DNA of 64,000 nt from Halocaridina rubra. Taxonomy: Eukaryota; Arthropoda; Malacostraca; Decapoda; Atyidae. How positions within the stretch are numbered: position 1 is the first letter of the stretch; the number at the start of each line of letters is the position of its first letter. The stretch covers positions 56,001 through 120,000 of the forward strand of contig JAXCGZ010020810.1 in NCBI GenBank assembly GCA_037179515.1, written 5' to 3'. The notes below the pieces were generated by a model. The model was not told the origin of the DNA. It made no database searches and was given only the letters and a program-made list of their open reading frames with translations. A program made the position numbers and the translations under genes. Positions 1 through 20,619 of the stretch are shown one piece after another.

Positions 1-220
1 TAACCCAAATTAGGTTATTTCTTTGTCTCCTTACATCGTCTTTTCTCCACTTTGTTTGAATCAACCCAGTAGTAGAATATTTTCTTTCTTCATTTAGTCT
101 TTCAGCTTACGGTAATCAGTTTCTTGCATATTCTGTTTAGATCCTTCCTTATTTTATCACTTTCAAGGAAGACTGTCTTATTTGCTTAACTTTATTTTTA
201 AGTTTTATTTTTTTCATCAG

Positions 221-9616
<9,396 letters not shown>

Positions 9617-9973
9617 TGGAGAGTATTGGGTCCTAAGTCTATTAATTTTATGCTAGGGTCAATTATAATAGATTACAAAACTAGGGCTTTATTCTTCAAG
9701 CTGGTATAAACAAAACAAGCGACTCATCCGGGCATCAACAATAGATGAATTAAGTATAAATACAAGAATATCAAAACAAGATAAAAAAACTCTCTTTAAT
9801 GTGAAATAAATACAAATAAGAAAGCAATCAGAATAAATAATAAGAAACAATAATAAATAATCATACCTCAACTCTCACATTTCCTTTTCCCATAGAAAAA
9901 AATTCAACTTCTATTTTAAATATATTCAAGTGGTTATAATTATAATACTAGTTACTATGAATATATACCTACT
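9617..9973. other. 3' flank of CACHD1-like gene / edge of Gypsy element
   Basis: AT-rich, with AATAAA at 9805-9810 and about 9832 that could serve polyadenylation. A Gypsy LTR would be expected next to the pol stop, but with the opposite copy missing none can be delimited. Confidence 0.45.
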
Positions 9974-10414
9974 TTATAAATCTAACTGCTCTGGTGGTTT
10001 TATAGTTCTACCAGACCTACGAACGGATACTGTTTCTGGCACTGTCATGGTAGCATTCTTGGAGTTATCAAAACTCTCAACTATGCTATTAGAATTTCTA
10101 ACATTGTTCTCTGGTTCATTAATCACATCAGAATTTGTGTAAGACTAGTTGGAATAGAAGGCAAAATTGGCTTACAGGTACCACCATAATTCTGATTATC
10201 ACTGGGAAAAATGCATTCTTCTACACTAGGAGTAAATCTAGGCATAAGTTAGTCTGAATATGTTTTCCAAACTATACTGCCAACATTTTTAAGTTGTACT
10301 TTGTAGTTACAAACACCAAGTACTTCTAAGATTTTACCTTCTAACCAAGGCTTACCTTGACCATAATTTTTGCCAAAAACTGCATCATCTACATTATATT
10401 CTGATTTTTCAAAG

Positions 10415-11277
10415 TTACATTCTTTCTGCAGTTCCTTCTCTCTTTTTTTCTTGAGGTTTAATTTTTTCTACAGTTCCTCGAAAGTTACGGTTAAACATCA
10501 TATCACTTGGAGCCTTCTCAGCGGAGGAATGTACAGCTCTTCTATGATTATATAAAAACCTACATACTCTGGTATTAATATCCCCATCAGTAAATTTTTT
10601 AAGACCCTCTTTGAAAGATTTTACTGCCCTTTCGGCTAAGCCGTTAGCAGAAGGGTTATAAGGAGCAAGTGTAATGTGTTTAATGCCATTCTTCCTCAGG
10701 AAAAATTCCATCTCCTCAGACACAATATAAGGGCATTGTCAGAAACAACTATTTCTGGCTATCCAAAATTACAAAAACTTTGCCTTGACCTAGCAATAGT
10801 TACTGCTGATGTGGTAGATCTAGTAACATAAGCATCCAAAAATTTTGTGTGGGAATCTACAAATATCAAAAAATAAGAGTCACCAATTGAACCAGCGTTG
10901 TCTATATGTAACCTATACCAAGGTTTCCCAGTTTCTGGCCAGGATAATACCACTGACTGTGTACTCTGGAAATTTTTAAAACAAAGTTCGCAAAATTTAG
11001 TTATTTCTGAAATGTCCTGGTCCAATTTGGGCCACCAAATCCAATTACGCGTTCCTGCTTTCATTGCAATGATACCGTTATGACCTACATGCAGCTGTTC
11101 TAGTACTGCGCTGTGCATATCAGCAGGAATACTTACACTATTCTGATGCAAAAGAACACCATCATAAATGTTTAAATCTGATCTGACAACAGAGTAATCA
11201 GACAATATTGGGTCATTAATCCAACCCAATTTCACACATTGAAAAACCTTACTTAAAACTGGGGTACTTCTAGTCAA
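10415..11277 (-). pseudogene. Gypsy integrase
   Basis: Zinc-binding H-H-C-C segment (HVGHNG ... CELC), core LHIDNAGS, second acidic region ending in VSDNA and then NPSANGLAERAVKSF with the catalytic glutamate. A frameshift near 10730 separates the two open stretches. Confidence 0.8.
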
Positions 11278-11279
11278 AA

Positions 11280-12905
11280 ACTTAACATTTTCAAAAAAAT
11301 GTCTTGATTACTCAAAGCTTCAATAATATGAACATATTAATTAGGGGTACTAGAATCTAAACTAGAATCCTGCACTGGCAACCGACTGAGTGCATCCGTG
11401 ACAATATTATCTTTTCCTGCTTTAAAATTTAAGTCATAATTGTACTGTGACAAAAGCAAAGCTCATCGCTGCACTCTAGCGTTTGCATTTACAGGAATCT
11501 GTTTGGTTCTACCAAACAATCCAAGTAATGGTTTCTGATCTGTTCTAAGAATAAATCTAAATCCCAATAAAAAATATTTAAATCTGCTTACAGCATAGAC
11601 CAAAGCCAGAGCTTCCTTGTCTAACTGGGAGTAATTTAATTATGTACATGATAACTTTTTACTAGCAAAATTGACTGGTTTTTCGATACCATGCATTTCC
11701 TGCATCAAAACGCAACCAATGCCCACGGGAGATGCATCTACTTCTACAATTTCTGGATGATTTCCATCAAAATTAGCAAGAAATTCAGATTTGGATAACT
11801 CTGGTTTGACTTTACTGAAAGCATTAGCCTCTACAGATGACCATTTAAACTTGGCACCTTTCTTCAACAAATCATATAAGGGAGACAAAGTACAAGAAAA
11901 ATTCTTTATAAATCTGCTATAATAGGTAACCATACCCAACAAGGATTGTACATCAATGACAGGCTTTGGAGGGGATGCTTCCAATATAGCTGCAAGTTTT
12001 TTAGGTGATGGTTTAATTCCATCAACAGAAATGACATAGCCCAAGTACTCAAGAGAATCAGTTTTCAAAATAGTTTTCTTTTTATTTATAGCTACATTGT
12101 GCTTTTGGAACTCCCACAAAACTCTGTCTAGTCTCTCATCATGCTCTTTTTGTGTTTGTCCTCCAACAAGATTATCATCTAAAAAGGCTACTACACCATC
12201 AATATTCATCAAAATCTGAGAAATAAATCTTTGAAAGATAGCTGGTAATGATGCCAAACCAAAAAGAAGTCTTTTATATTTAAAAAGACCTTTATGAGTA
12301 TTTATTACAAGAAGCTTTTGGCTTTCATCAGCAAATGGTAAGTGCTATTATGCATTTTCAAGATCACTTTTAGAAAACATTTTACATTTGCCAACTACTG
12401 ACAGAATCTCATCTACCTTTGGAAGTTGATATATTTCACAAACAATGCTTTGATTCAACTCTCTAAAATCGCCACAAATCCTCATAGATTTGTTATCTGC
12501 TTTTAATACTTGAACAATGGGAGCTGCCCAATCACTAAAGCTTACTAACTCTATAATGTCATCAGAAACCAATTTATCTAAAGTATGCTCTACTAATATC
12601 TTATAATGAAATGGCATTGTTCTAGCCTTCTGAAATTTTGGTACTGCTTTACCTTTAAGATTAACCTTGGTTCCTATGCTCGTAATTGGCAATTTTGAAT
12701 CAGCTGAAAATTTATCGAGTTGAGCTCTAGCATCCATTACACTGTTTATTATTTTATTTTCACAATCAACAACGCCTGTCAAATAATATCCAATCTTGGA
12801 CATTAAATCCCTACCACACAAGTTTGGGTTATAATTGTCAACAATATAAAATCCATGTCTTATACTGAAAACATTATAAACAACATTCACATAAACTTTA
12901 CCCAT
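11280..12905 (-). pseudogene. Gypsy reverse transcriptase and RNase H
   Basis: Palm motifs MRICGDFRELNQSI and FLDDNLVGG (an asparagine follows the two catalytic aspartates, where most Gypsy elements have isoleucine or valine), then SLEYLGYVIS, RNase H starting VDASPVGIGCVLMQ and ending TDALSRLP. A short gap and a stop at about 12258-12347 split the domain. Confidence 0.8.
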
Positions 12906-12915
12906 GACATTAACA

Positions 12916-13578
12916 TTACTTTTTCCATAAGCTTTTAGTTTGATTTTTATTACAATTCTGCATAAGTAAAGCTAAGTATTGAACCCACTTGCAACCTAAA
13001 GTAGAAACTCCAGCACCACTATCAACTTCATATGGAAGTTCTTCACCATTTAAGTGTAAATTAATCTTGATTATTACAGTAGGGTTATTTTCTACACTCA
13101 AAATCCTGTTGTCTTTACCTACTGGAGTAGATTCATTTAAACTTAATGACTGATTACAATCCCTATCTTCCTCAAGTAGGGTTTTTTCAAAAACTGCATT
13201 AGCTTTTTTCTTACCCTCTCTGTTTTTTTTTTTGACAAAGTGGTATGGCTGGTTTTTTCTGTCACCAGACTTTTGGTTCTTGGAACTCTGAGAAAGCTTA
13301 GAACCCTGGGAAAATTCCTTATTAAAACGACAAACCTTTTTCAAGTGTCCTTTTTTGTTACACACTGAACAAGAAAGATGAGAAAAGCGACAATCCTCAC
13401 TACGGTGAGGGTAACCACAATGTCGGTAACTTCCCTCTTTTCTACCATTAGGGGTAGGAGTAGGCCTATTTGAATAAATATTCAAAGCATTCACTTGAGT
13501 AGGAAGTTTTTCACCACAACAAGCTTTTTCAAAATTTAATATTCTGTCCATTGTTGCAGAAGAAGCTTTAGTTTGCAA
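12916..13578 (-). pseudogene. Gypsy gag nucleocapsid plus protease segment
   Basis: 220-codon open stretch with two cysteine-histidine knuckle-like motifs, a lysine-rich linker, then DSGAG, the active-site motif of retroviral-type aspartic proteases. Upstream gag continues for only about 100 bp with a stop in frame. Confidence 0.75.
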
Positions 13579-13678
13579 GTCTAGTTTTCTGCTGCTAAAT
13601 TAGGAAAATATACTTCTGATTCAATAGCCATAAACAACTGATCACGAACCCTAGCATAAAAGTGATTGCCAAAATTAC

Positions 13679-14530
13679 AGATGATGCAAAGATTGTGAAG
13701 AAAGTAGGAAATGAGAACAATGGTAGAGAACTTCAGGAAGTGAGTGGTCAGAAAAATGGTTAATAAAATTCAATACTTCAAAATGTAAGGTAATGAGAAT
13801 GGGTACAAGTGCAAGAAGGCCCAAGCTTGACTACTCGGTGGCTGGAGTACAACTTCAAGAGACAGAAAATGAGAGATCTAGGAGTAAACATACTGGCAGA
13901 ATTGTCTCCAGAAATACTTATAAATGGCATAGTAAGGGCAGCATATGCCTTCTTATTAAATGTAAGGGTAGCCTTCAGGCACATGGACAAGGAAATGTTC
14001 AGAAATATTTATGTAACCTATGTGAGGCCAAAACTCGAATGTGCAGCCCCCTTTTGGAATCCGCACTTGAAAAAGCACATAGCTAAGCCTGATAAAGTTC
14101 AAAGACATGCCACGAAACTGGTACCAGAAATACGTAATCTCAGTTATGATGAGAGGCTGAGGGAATTAGACTTACCATCACTCGAAGCTAGAAGATTGAG
14201 GGGGATATGGTGACAGTCTTCAAATTCCTTCATGGTTATGATAGAGTGGATAGGGATCGATATTTTGATATGGCAGGCTCTAGAACTACAGGTCATAGTT
14301 TGAAGCTTCGTAAGAAAACTTCTTTGCAGGATGTAAGGAAATACTTTTTCAGTGTAAGAGTAGTTGATAATTGATATTGGCTAAGCGAGGAGGTAGTTAA
14401 TGCTATCTGAATCCATAGTTTTAAGGACAGGTATGATAAGTATCACTAAGTACAAAATGGAACCGATCAGGAGACGTGAAGATACGAGCTTTGGACTCTT
14501 TCCCGTAAACACAATTAGGTAATCACACAC
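13679..14530 (+). mobile_element. CR1-family LINE copy A, 5' truncated
   Basis: Begins inside the RT domain at the DDAKIVKKV block and runs to the family 3' end (GGGCTCTTTCCCGTAAACAC followed by AATTAGGTAATCACAC). Encodes NEMRMGTSARRPKL..., YVTYVRPKLE, VQRHATKLVPEIRNLSYDE, frameshifted near 13870. It truncates the Gypsy gag, so it inserted later. Confidence 0.85.
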
Positions 14531-14735
14531 ACTTCGTAGGAAACTTTTTTGCAGGATGTAAGGAAATACTTTTTCAGTGTAAGAGTAGTTGACAATTGGA
14601 ATTGGATAAACGAGGAGGCAGTTAATGCTATCTGAATCCATAGTTTTAAGGACAGGTATGATAAGTATCACTAAGTACAAAATGGAACCGATCGTGAGAC
14701 GGGAAGATATGAGCTTTGGGCTCTTTCCGGTAAAT
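14531..14735 (+). repeat. duplicated CR1-family 3' end, unit 2
   Basis: Starts with CTTCGTAGGAAACTTTTTTG, repeats the last roughly 200 bp of copy A and stops at CTCTTTCCGGTAAA, where unit 3 begins directly. Confidence 0.8.
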
Positions 14736-14985
14736 TTGAAGCTTCGTAAGAAAACTTCTTTGCAGGATGTAAGGAAATACTTTTTCAGTGTAAGAGTAGT
14801 TGATAATTGGAATTGGCTAAGCGAGGAGGTAGTTAATGCTATCTCAATCCATAGTTTTAAGGACAGGTACGATAAGTATCACTAAGTCTAAAAATGGAAC
14901 CGATCAGGAGACGGGAAGATACGAGCTTTGGGCTCTTTCCCGTAAACACAATTAGGTAGTCACAATTAGGTAATCACACACCTAT
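14736..14985 (+). repeat. duplicated CR1-family 3' end, unit 3
   Basis: Repeats the segment from GAAGCTTCGTAAGAAAAC to CCCGTAAACACAATTAGG, ending in two AATTAGGTA(A/G)TCACA terminal repeats. Confidence 0.8.
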
Positions 14986-16484
14986 TATGGCTGTTTCTTT
15001 TTTTTTTATAAACAGAGGGTCGAGTCGAAGCACACTCGCCAGAAGTTAAACATACCTCTGAACGTAATTAAATGAAATGCTACAAAATATATTTGATAAT
15101 TACTGTCAATAAAGTATGAAACTGTTGGAAAGGGTAACAAGCATTATAAATTAAAACACCTTATACTAAAAGCTGATACTTCAAGAAAAAACTTTTTATT
15201 TTTTTTATGTGCATTAACAGAGCTAACAATTACTCTCTCAGACAAAAACCAAAAAAATAAAAATAAATTAACTATAAAATATTTTAACTATATACTTAGA
15301 AAGATATTCACCTTGCAGATTATCTTAATTAGTTCAATAGTACTAATAGATTTCTCGAAGATAGCCCTAATTATCTGTTGATAAAATACGCAAAATCGTT
15401 TATCGCTTTATCTCTGCGAAATACTACAGTTCTCATATTGGAGGTATCCCATAGTCTCTTAATATGAAATAAAAAAAAAATTATTTGTGCATGCCAAAAA
15501 AAAAAAAAAAATAGAATTGTACTTCGTTTAAGTTTCATGTTCTCTTAAGGAATTCCGCATTTAGCATAGATTTTTTTTCTGTGAACTTAAAGCTGACGCC
15601 TTTTTTTTTTTTTTTACTGAAATATTATTATTTAATAACCCAATTATTATGCATGATTTTTGTAAATTCTAGAGAGTTAAAGACTCATCAAGTAACATAA
15701 TCGTTCATTTCGCTCCCATTTTATTTTCTATAACTATTGTTATACTAGCTAGCACTGTTGGGAATTTCATTAGTCTTAATTTCTGTCAAGCCCCTTGAAC
15801 TGGAAATGCTTTCAAATGTTGGAACTCTTGAATCAATAATAACTACTACTGACATCACGAATGGTTTAAAACTCCTATGCATAAGAGTTATTATAAACTC
15901 TTTATATTTTAGAAAATCGTGCATACTTTGAAATTTACCAGCTTATGTAGCAGTAATGCGTTTTTTGCACTGAACAATTCCCAGCAAAGAAATTCCCAAT
16001 CCCATCAAATGAATTACAAGACACCTAACTGAAAAAGCATTTGATGTTTGACCGCATCTTGGGCGATGGTTTAGACCAAAATCTTGGAGATGGGAGATCT
16101 GCTGACTCACGAGGAACATCTTCAAGAAACCACAATCGCTTCTCACACTTCTCTTGCTCATAAAAGCGGCATTTGATTGAAGAGAGCGCTGGCAGATTCT
16201 CATATCTAGGGCTCTTTCACACGAATGTTTCCATTGGCGCATTTGCGTGCATGGCGTTTTTGCATTCAGTGGAATTGAATGGGACATTTCACATGACATG
16301 TTGCACGCGCATACAATGTGGTGGAAACGCACAAGCCAGGAGGCATGGGAAACGCATGTACACAAAATCTGACGCGTTTCTGAGCAGATGGGCAGTTGCT
16401 GGTAGATGAAATAAAGGTGAGAGAGGGATTGGCTGAATATTTAAAGGACCTTCTAAATTAGGACGATATTAGAGAGAAGAGATT
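14986..16484. other. AT-rich spacer, no gene recognised
   Basis: Contains several A or T homopolymers (15474, 15497, 15600). A GC-richer part at 16200-16400 starts GGGCTCTTTCACACGAATG and may be the end of an unidentified DNA transposon; no partner terminus was found. Confidence 0.5.
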
Positions 16485-17496
16485 GTGGCTGGGAGACACG
16501 AATGTAGAATGCCAATGATAGGTGATGAGAACGATAGAGAAATAACAAATGAAGAGGTGCATATTGGACTGAGAGCAGTTAAAACAGGTAAAGCACTAGG
16601 GCTAGATGGGTGTCATGTTGAATGCTTGCCAAAAGGTGGGGAGTCATTAGTAGAATGGATGGTTCGCTTGTTGAATATGTTTCAGGAAAGGGAGGGTCCC
16701 AGTTGATCGGAGGAGTGCATGTGTAGTGCCACTTTACGAAGGGAAAGGAGATAAGAATGAGTGTAGTGGCTTTAGAGGAATCAGTTTGTTGAGTGTAGTT
16801 GGTAAGATATATGGAAGAGTGTTAATCGAGAGAATTAAGAAAGGTACTGAAAATTAATTAGGGAAGAACAGTGTGGGTTCAGGAGAGGAAGAGTATGTGT
16901 GGATTAGGTGCTTGTGGTAATACAGGTGTGTGAGAAGTTCTTAGAGAAAAGTAGGGACACATATTGGGCTTTTAAGGACTTATAAAAAACATATGACAGG
17001 TTTAATAGAGAGGGGCTGTGGAGTGTGTAAAGACTGCTTGGAATAAGTGGAAGTTTGCTGAATGTGGTGAAGAGTTTCTACATGAATAGTAGAGCATGCC
17101 TGAGAGTTGGGAATGATATGAGTGATTTGTTTGAGGTGAATGTAGGATTATGTCAAGGTTGTGTAATGTCACCATGGTTGTTTAATGTATATATGGATGG
17201 AGTGGTAAAGGAAATAAGTGAAAGAGTATTAGACAGAGGCTGAGAATTAGTGGGTGAGGATGGAAGTTGTAGAAACTGAATCAATTGCTATTTGCAAATG
17301 ACACAACACTGGATGCTGCTGCTGAGAATGAATTGAATAATTTGGTGACTGAGGTAGTTAGGGTGTGTAAAAAAGATAGTTGTGGGAGGATGTTGATAAA
17401 AGCAAAGTCATGAGATGCACGAGGAGTGTTAAGGTTTGCAGATTGAATGTAGTAGTGAATTGGGTGTTACTTGAAGAAATTGATAGTTTTATGTGA
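16485..17496 (+). mobile_element. RTE-type LINE relic, 5' portion
   Basis: Degraded reverse transcriptase. Blocks seen: GKALGLDGCHVECLPKGGES (16485-16706), GFRGISLLSVVGKIYGRVL, LNVVKSFYMNSRACLRVGND then GLCQGCVMSPWLFNVYMDGV (17055-17243), and LLFANDTTL near 17287. Several stops and frameshifts. Its continuation reappears at 18719-18900 on the far side of an inserted CR1-family LINE. Confidence 0.75.
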
Positions 17497-18718
17497 TTAC
17501 CTAATTGTGATTACCTAATTGTGTTTACGGGAAAGAGCACAAAGCTCGTATTTTCCCGTCTCCTGATCGGTTCCATTTTATACTTAGTGATACTTATCAT
17601 ACCTGTCCTTAAAACTATGGATTCAGATAGCATTAACTACCTCCTCGCTTAGCGAATTCCAATTATCAACTACTCTTACACTGAAAAAGTATTTCCTTAC
17701 ATCCTGCGAAGAAGTTTTCTTACGAAGCTTCAAACTATGACCTCTAGTTCTAGAGCCAGCCATATCGAAATATCGATCCCTATCCACTCTATCATAACCA
17801 TGAAGGAATTTAAAGACTGTCACCATATCCCCCCTCACTCTTCTAGCTTCGAGTGATGGTAAGTCTAATTCCCTCAGCCTCTCATCATAACTGAGATTGC
17901 GTATTTCTGGCACCAGTTTCGTGGCACGTCTTTGAACTTTTTCAAGCTTAGCTATGTGCTTTTTCAAGTGCGGATTCCAAAAGGGGGCTGCATATTAGAG
18001 TTTTGGCCTCACATAGGTTACATAAATATTTCTGAACATTTCCTTGTCCATGTGCCTGAAGGCTACCCTTACATTTGATAAGAATGCATATGCTGTCCTT
18101 ACTATTCCATTTATATGTATTTCTGGAGACAAATCTGCCAGTATGTTTACTCCTAGATCTCTCTCATTTTCTGTCTCTTGAAGTTGTACTCCAGCCACCG
18201 AGTAGTCAAGCTTGGGCCTTCTTGCACTTGTACCCATTCTCATTACCTTACATTTTGAAGTATTGAATTTCATTAGCCACTTTTCTGACCACTCATGCAG
18301 ATTATTTAGATCCTCCTGAAGTTCTCTACCATTGTTCTCGTTTTTTACTTTCTTCACAATCTTTGCATCATCTGCAAACATATTCATGAATGAATTTACA
18401 GACTCTGGTAGGTCATTTACATATACAAGGAACAAAAGAGGCCCTAAAACTGAACCCTGTGGAACTCCACTACTAACTCTTCTCCATTCAGACACTGAGT
18501 GTCTTACTCTAACCCTCTGTTCCCTTCCTTCTAAGTAAGTTTTTATCCATTCCAAGACATTTCCACCTATTCTAGCCATTGATTGCAGCTTCCTAATAAG
18601 TCTCCCATGTGGAACAGTGTCAAACGCTTTCTGGAAGTCTAGGAATATGCAATCTGCCCAGCCCTCTCTTTCCTGTAAGATTTGGCTGTAGAGGTAAATC
18701 ACAGAGCGAAGGAAGCAA
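17497..18718 (-). mobile_element. CR1-family LINE copy B, best-preserved RT
   Basis: Minus strand. A 235-codon frame (17995-18702) starts inside the RT: FLDFQKAFDTVPHGRLI, WRRVSSGVPQGSVLGPLLFL, MFADDAKIVKKV, WLMKFNTSKCKVM. A second frame (17623-17967) carries ATKLVPEIRNLSYDERLREL and [12 protein letters not shown]. One stop separates them. The 3' end carries two copies of GTGATTACCTAATT. 5' truncated; inserted into the RTE relic. Confidence 0.9.
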
Positions 18719-18900
18719 TTTATTATCTAGATGGGTTGAAAAGTGTAATGAGAAATAGATACTTGAAAAAAAAAAAGGATATATGAAGGTCTGATTGTGC
18801 CAACAGCATTTGTATGGAGCAGAGACTTGGAATGCAAGAGAGAATGAAAGGAAGAAGTTGAATGTAATGGAGATGTGGTGTTTGAGAAGTATAATTTATG
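18719..18900 (+). mobile_element. RTE-type LINE relic, 3' portion after CR1 insertion
   Basis: Encodes SVMRNRYL and, after a frame change, YGAETWNARENERKKLNVM..MWCLRSI-like residues, the usual block downstream of RT in RTE-type elements. An A-run at 18764-18775 lies inside. Confidence 0.6.
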
Positions 18901-19055
18901 TATTCTAAGTAAGTTTTTATCCATTCCAAGACATGTCCGCCTATTCTTGCCATTGTTAGCAGCTTCTTAATAAGATTCCTGTGTGGGAGCGTGTCAAATG
19001 CTGTCTGAAAGTCATGAAATATGCAATCTGCCTAGCCCTCTCTTTCCTGTAAGAT
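18901..19055 (-). mobile_element. CR1-family LINE fragment
   Basis: Near copy of positions 18530-18690 of copy B (MARIGGHVLEWIKTYL on the minus strand). Confidence 0.8.
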
Positions 19056-19076
19056 TCAGCTTACCTCATCATAAAG

Positions 19077-19593
19077 GAGATTTTTAAAGAAGAAATTGTT
19101 AGGGAAGATTGTGCCGAAATTGGCAGTTATGTACTTGTAAGAAATGGTAATTGCTACATGAAAATTGAAGTTAATTAGAGTCTAGGGTTGATATTTTATT
19201 TATTTATTTATTTGAGAATAATAATAATTAGCAAGTTCAAGATATATAATATTTAGGTGTACAGACAAAATGCCGATGGACATAATGTCGACGGATAGGT
19301 TAGGTTAGGTTAGGTTCGGAACTATCATTTTAACCTGTATTATCATGAATGAATGAAAGAGTAAGAAGAATAAATAACTAAATAAAAGTCATATCCGTCG
19401 ACATTTTGTCTGCACACCTGAATATTATATATCTTGAACTTGCTAGTTATTATTCTTCTCAAATAAATAAATAAAATATCGACCCTAGACTCTAATTAAC
19501 TTCAATTTTCATGTAGCAATTACCATTTCTTACAAGTACATAACTGCCAATTTCGGCACAATCTTTCCTAACAATTTCTTCTTTAAAAATCTC
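19077..19593. repeat. 517-bp palindrome with MITE at its centre
   Basis: The left arm 19077-19290 and right arm 19390-19593 are near-perfect reverse complements, from GAGATTTTTAAAGAAGAAAT at the outer edge to AGACAAAATG at the inner edge. The arms pass through the ends of MITE copy 1. The loop is about 100 bp. Confidence 0.9.
19256..19419. mobile_element. MITE copy 1 (CAGACAAAATGCCGATGG family)
   Basis: Terminal inverted repeats GGTGTACAGACAAAATG and CATTTTGTCTGCACACC. The interior has TAGG repeats and a shared core (GGTTCGGAACTATC ... GAATGAATGAAAGAGTAAG) also found at 59334-59521. The right terminus lacks about 15 bp relative to that copy. Confidence 0.8.
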
Positions 19594-19708
19594 TCCCCTC
19601 ATACAGATCAGGACGCTACAATTTTCATATATTTAGCCATTATACCCTCTCTCTCTCTTTATCTATCTATCTATCTAGCTGCCTGTCTATAAATCAATAT
19701 CATCGGCA

Positions 19709-19934
19709 GTAAGTATCATATTTGAAAAGTCGTTGGAGTCAGGCGAGATTCCAAAATGCTGGAAACAAGCGATCGTGATACCTATCTTCAAAAAGGGAAG
19801 GAGGGATATGGCTCTACACTAAAGACCTGTTTCCTTGATCAGCATAGTTTGCATATTTATGAAGAAACTACTGAAGAAACACATCTCTCTTCAATTGGAA
19901 TCCTTCAACTTTTTGTCAGTGAGACAACATGGAT
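19709..19934 (+). mobile_element. CR1-family LINE fragment, 5' RT part
   Basis: Encodes SLESGEIPKCWKQAIVIPIF, KKGRRDMALH and, after a frame change, NFLSVRQHGW: the fingers region upstream of the part seen in the other copies. Confidence 0.7.
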
Positions 19935-19976
19935 GGTGAGCAGACAAAATACCGATGAATATTTTGTCCTACAACC
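19935..19976. mobile_element. MITE copy 3, both termini fused (42 bp)
   Basis: GGTGAGCAGACAAAATACCG joined directly to ATATTTTGTCCTACAACC: the two ends of the MITE family with no interior. Confidence 0.6.
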
Positions 19977-20036
19977 AATAATTAGGTGTTTGACGATGCT
20001 ATCGTCTATCTTAGCTTACATTTAAGCTAACTTTAG

Positions 20037-20044
20037 TGACGTCA
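20037..20044. promoter_or_regulatory. CRE-like palindrome TGACGTCA
   Basis: Perfect TGACGTCA octamer, the classical CREB/ATF site, about 190-290 bp upstream of the candidate noncoding KDSR first exon. Function is inference. Confidence 0.25.
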
Positions 20045-20219
20045 TTAAACAACGTCATAGTTTTATCTTTACAGCAGATTTTAATATACAAAAGATAAGT
20101 TACTTTAAATATAAATAGTTTTTATCAGCATGATTGGATTTTAAACAAGACTCCATAAACAAATAATGTATATCGGTAAGTAGTGGTACTTGATATGCAT
20201 ATCTGCTAGTTTTAAGTTT

Positions 20220-20328
20220 AAGCGCCAGTGTTTACATCGCATTCAGAGACAAGGTCCGATATCTGTGCTACGTGTTCTGCATATACTGGCGCGAATACAT
20301 TTTTGTTGGCACATTATCCCCTGCCAGG
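20220..20328 (+). promoter_or_regulatory. candidate noncoding first exon of KDSR
   Basis: The KDSR start codon sits 8 bp after a splice acceptor at 25331-25332, so a noncoding 5' exon must lie upstream. This stretch is unusually rich in CpG for the window (GGCGCGAAT, CTACGTGTT) and ends in a good donor (CCAG|GTAATA, 20329). RNA data would be decisive. Confidence 0.25.
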
Positions 20329-20619
20329 TAATATCAATAACTTTATTAATTGCATAATTATTTTTTATACTGTGTGGACTGTATCGTTTAAATATTTTTT
20401 AAATGCCATTCACCTGAAGGGGCGTGGAACTGGCGGTGCCTACCTCAAACGATACTGAAATCTCAAACCTTGACTATATAGTCAGCGTTCTCAGACGCCT
20501 TTAAAATTCCACAGGCATAAATAATTTTGGCAGTTAAAGTGCTGAATATCGATAAAATTTTAAAGTAAAAAGGATTCACTGTCCATGGTTGCTCGGACCC
20601 CATTTGATGACTATGTCTT

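Larger units (their letters stand above)
9974..13678 (-). mobile_element. Ty3/Gypsy LTR retrotransposon, gag-pol relic
   Basis: Read from 13678 down to 9974. Gag remnant (VRDQLFMAIESEVYFPN) and nucleocapsid CCHC-like segment (YRHCGYPHRSEDC, CSVCNKKGHLKKVC); aspartic protease DSGAG (12916-13578); reverse transcriptase (12257-12905 and 11640-12257: FREL, FLDDNL); RNase H (VDASPVGIG, LNYSQLDKEALALVYA, TDALSRLP at about 11.3-11.7 kb); integrase HHCC, HIDNAG, FVDSHTKF (10759-11277) and PYNPSANGLAERAVKSFK (10415-10723). The C-terminal tail RRSGRTIKPPE ends with a stop at 9974. Frameshifts lie near 12.3, 11.28 and 10.73 kb. The gag end is cut at 13678 by a LINE. No LTR or env is visible. Confidence 0.88.

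Noticed and set aside
16173..16409. Open frames on both strands near 16.2-16.4 kb as a gene
   Set aside because: No motif, no splice context; more likely part of an unidentified transposon end.
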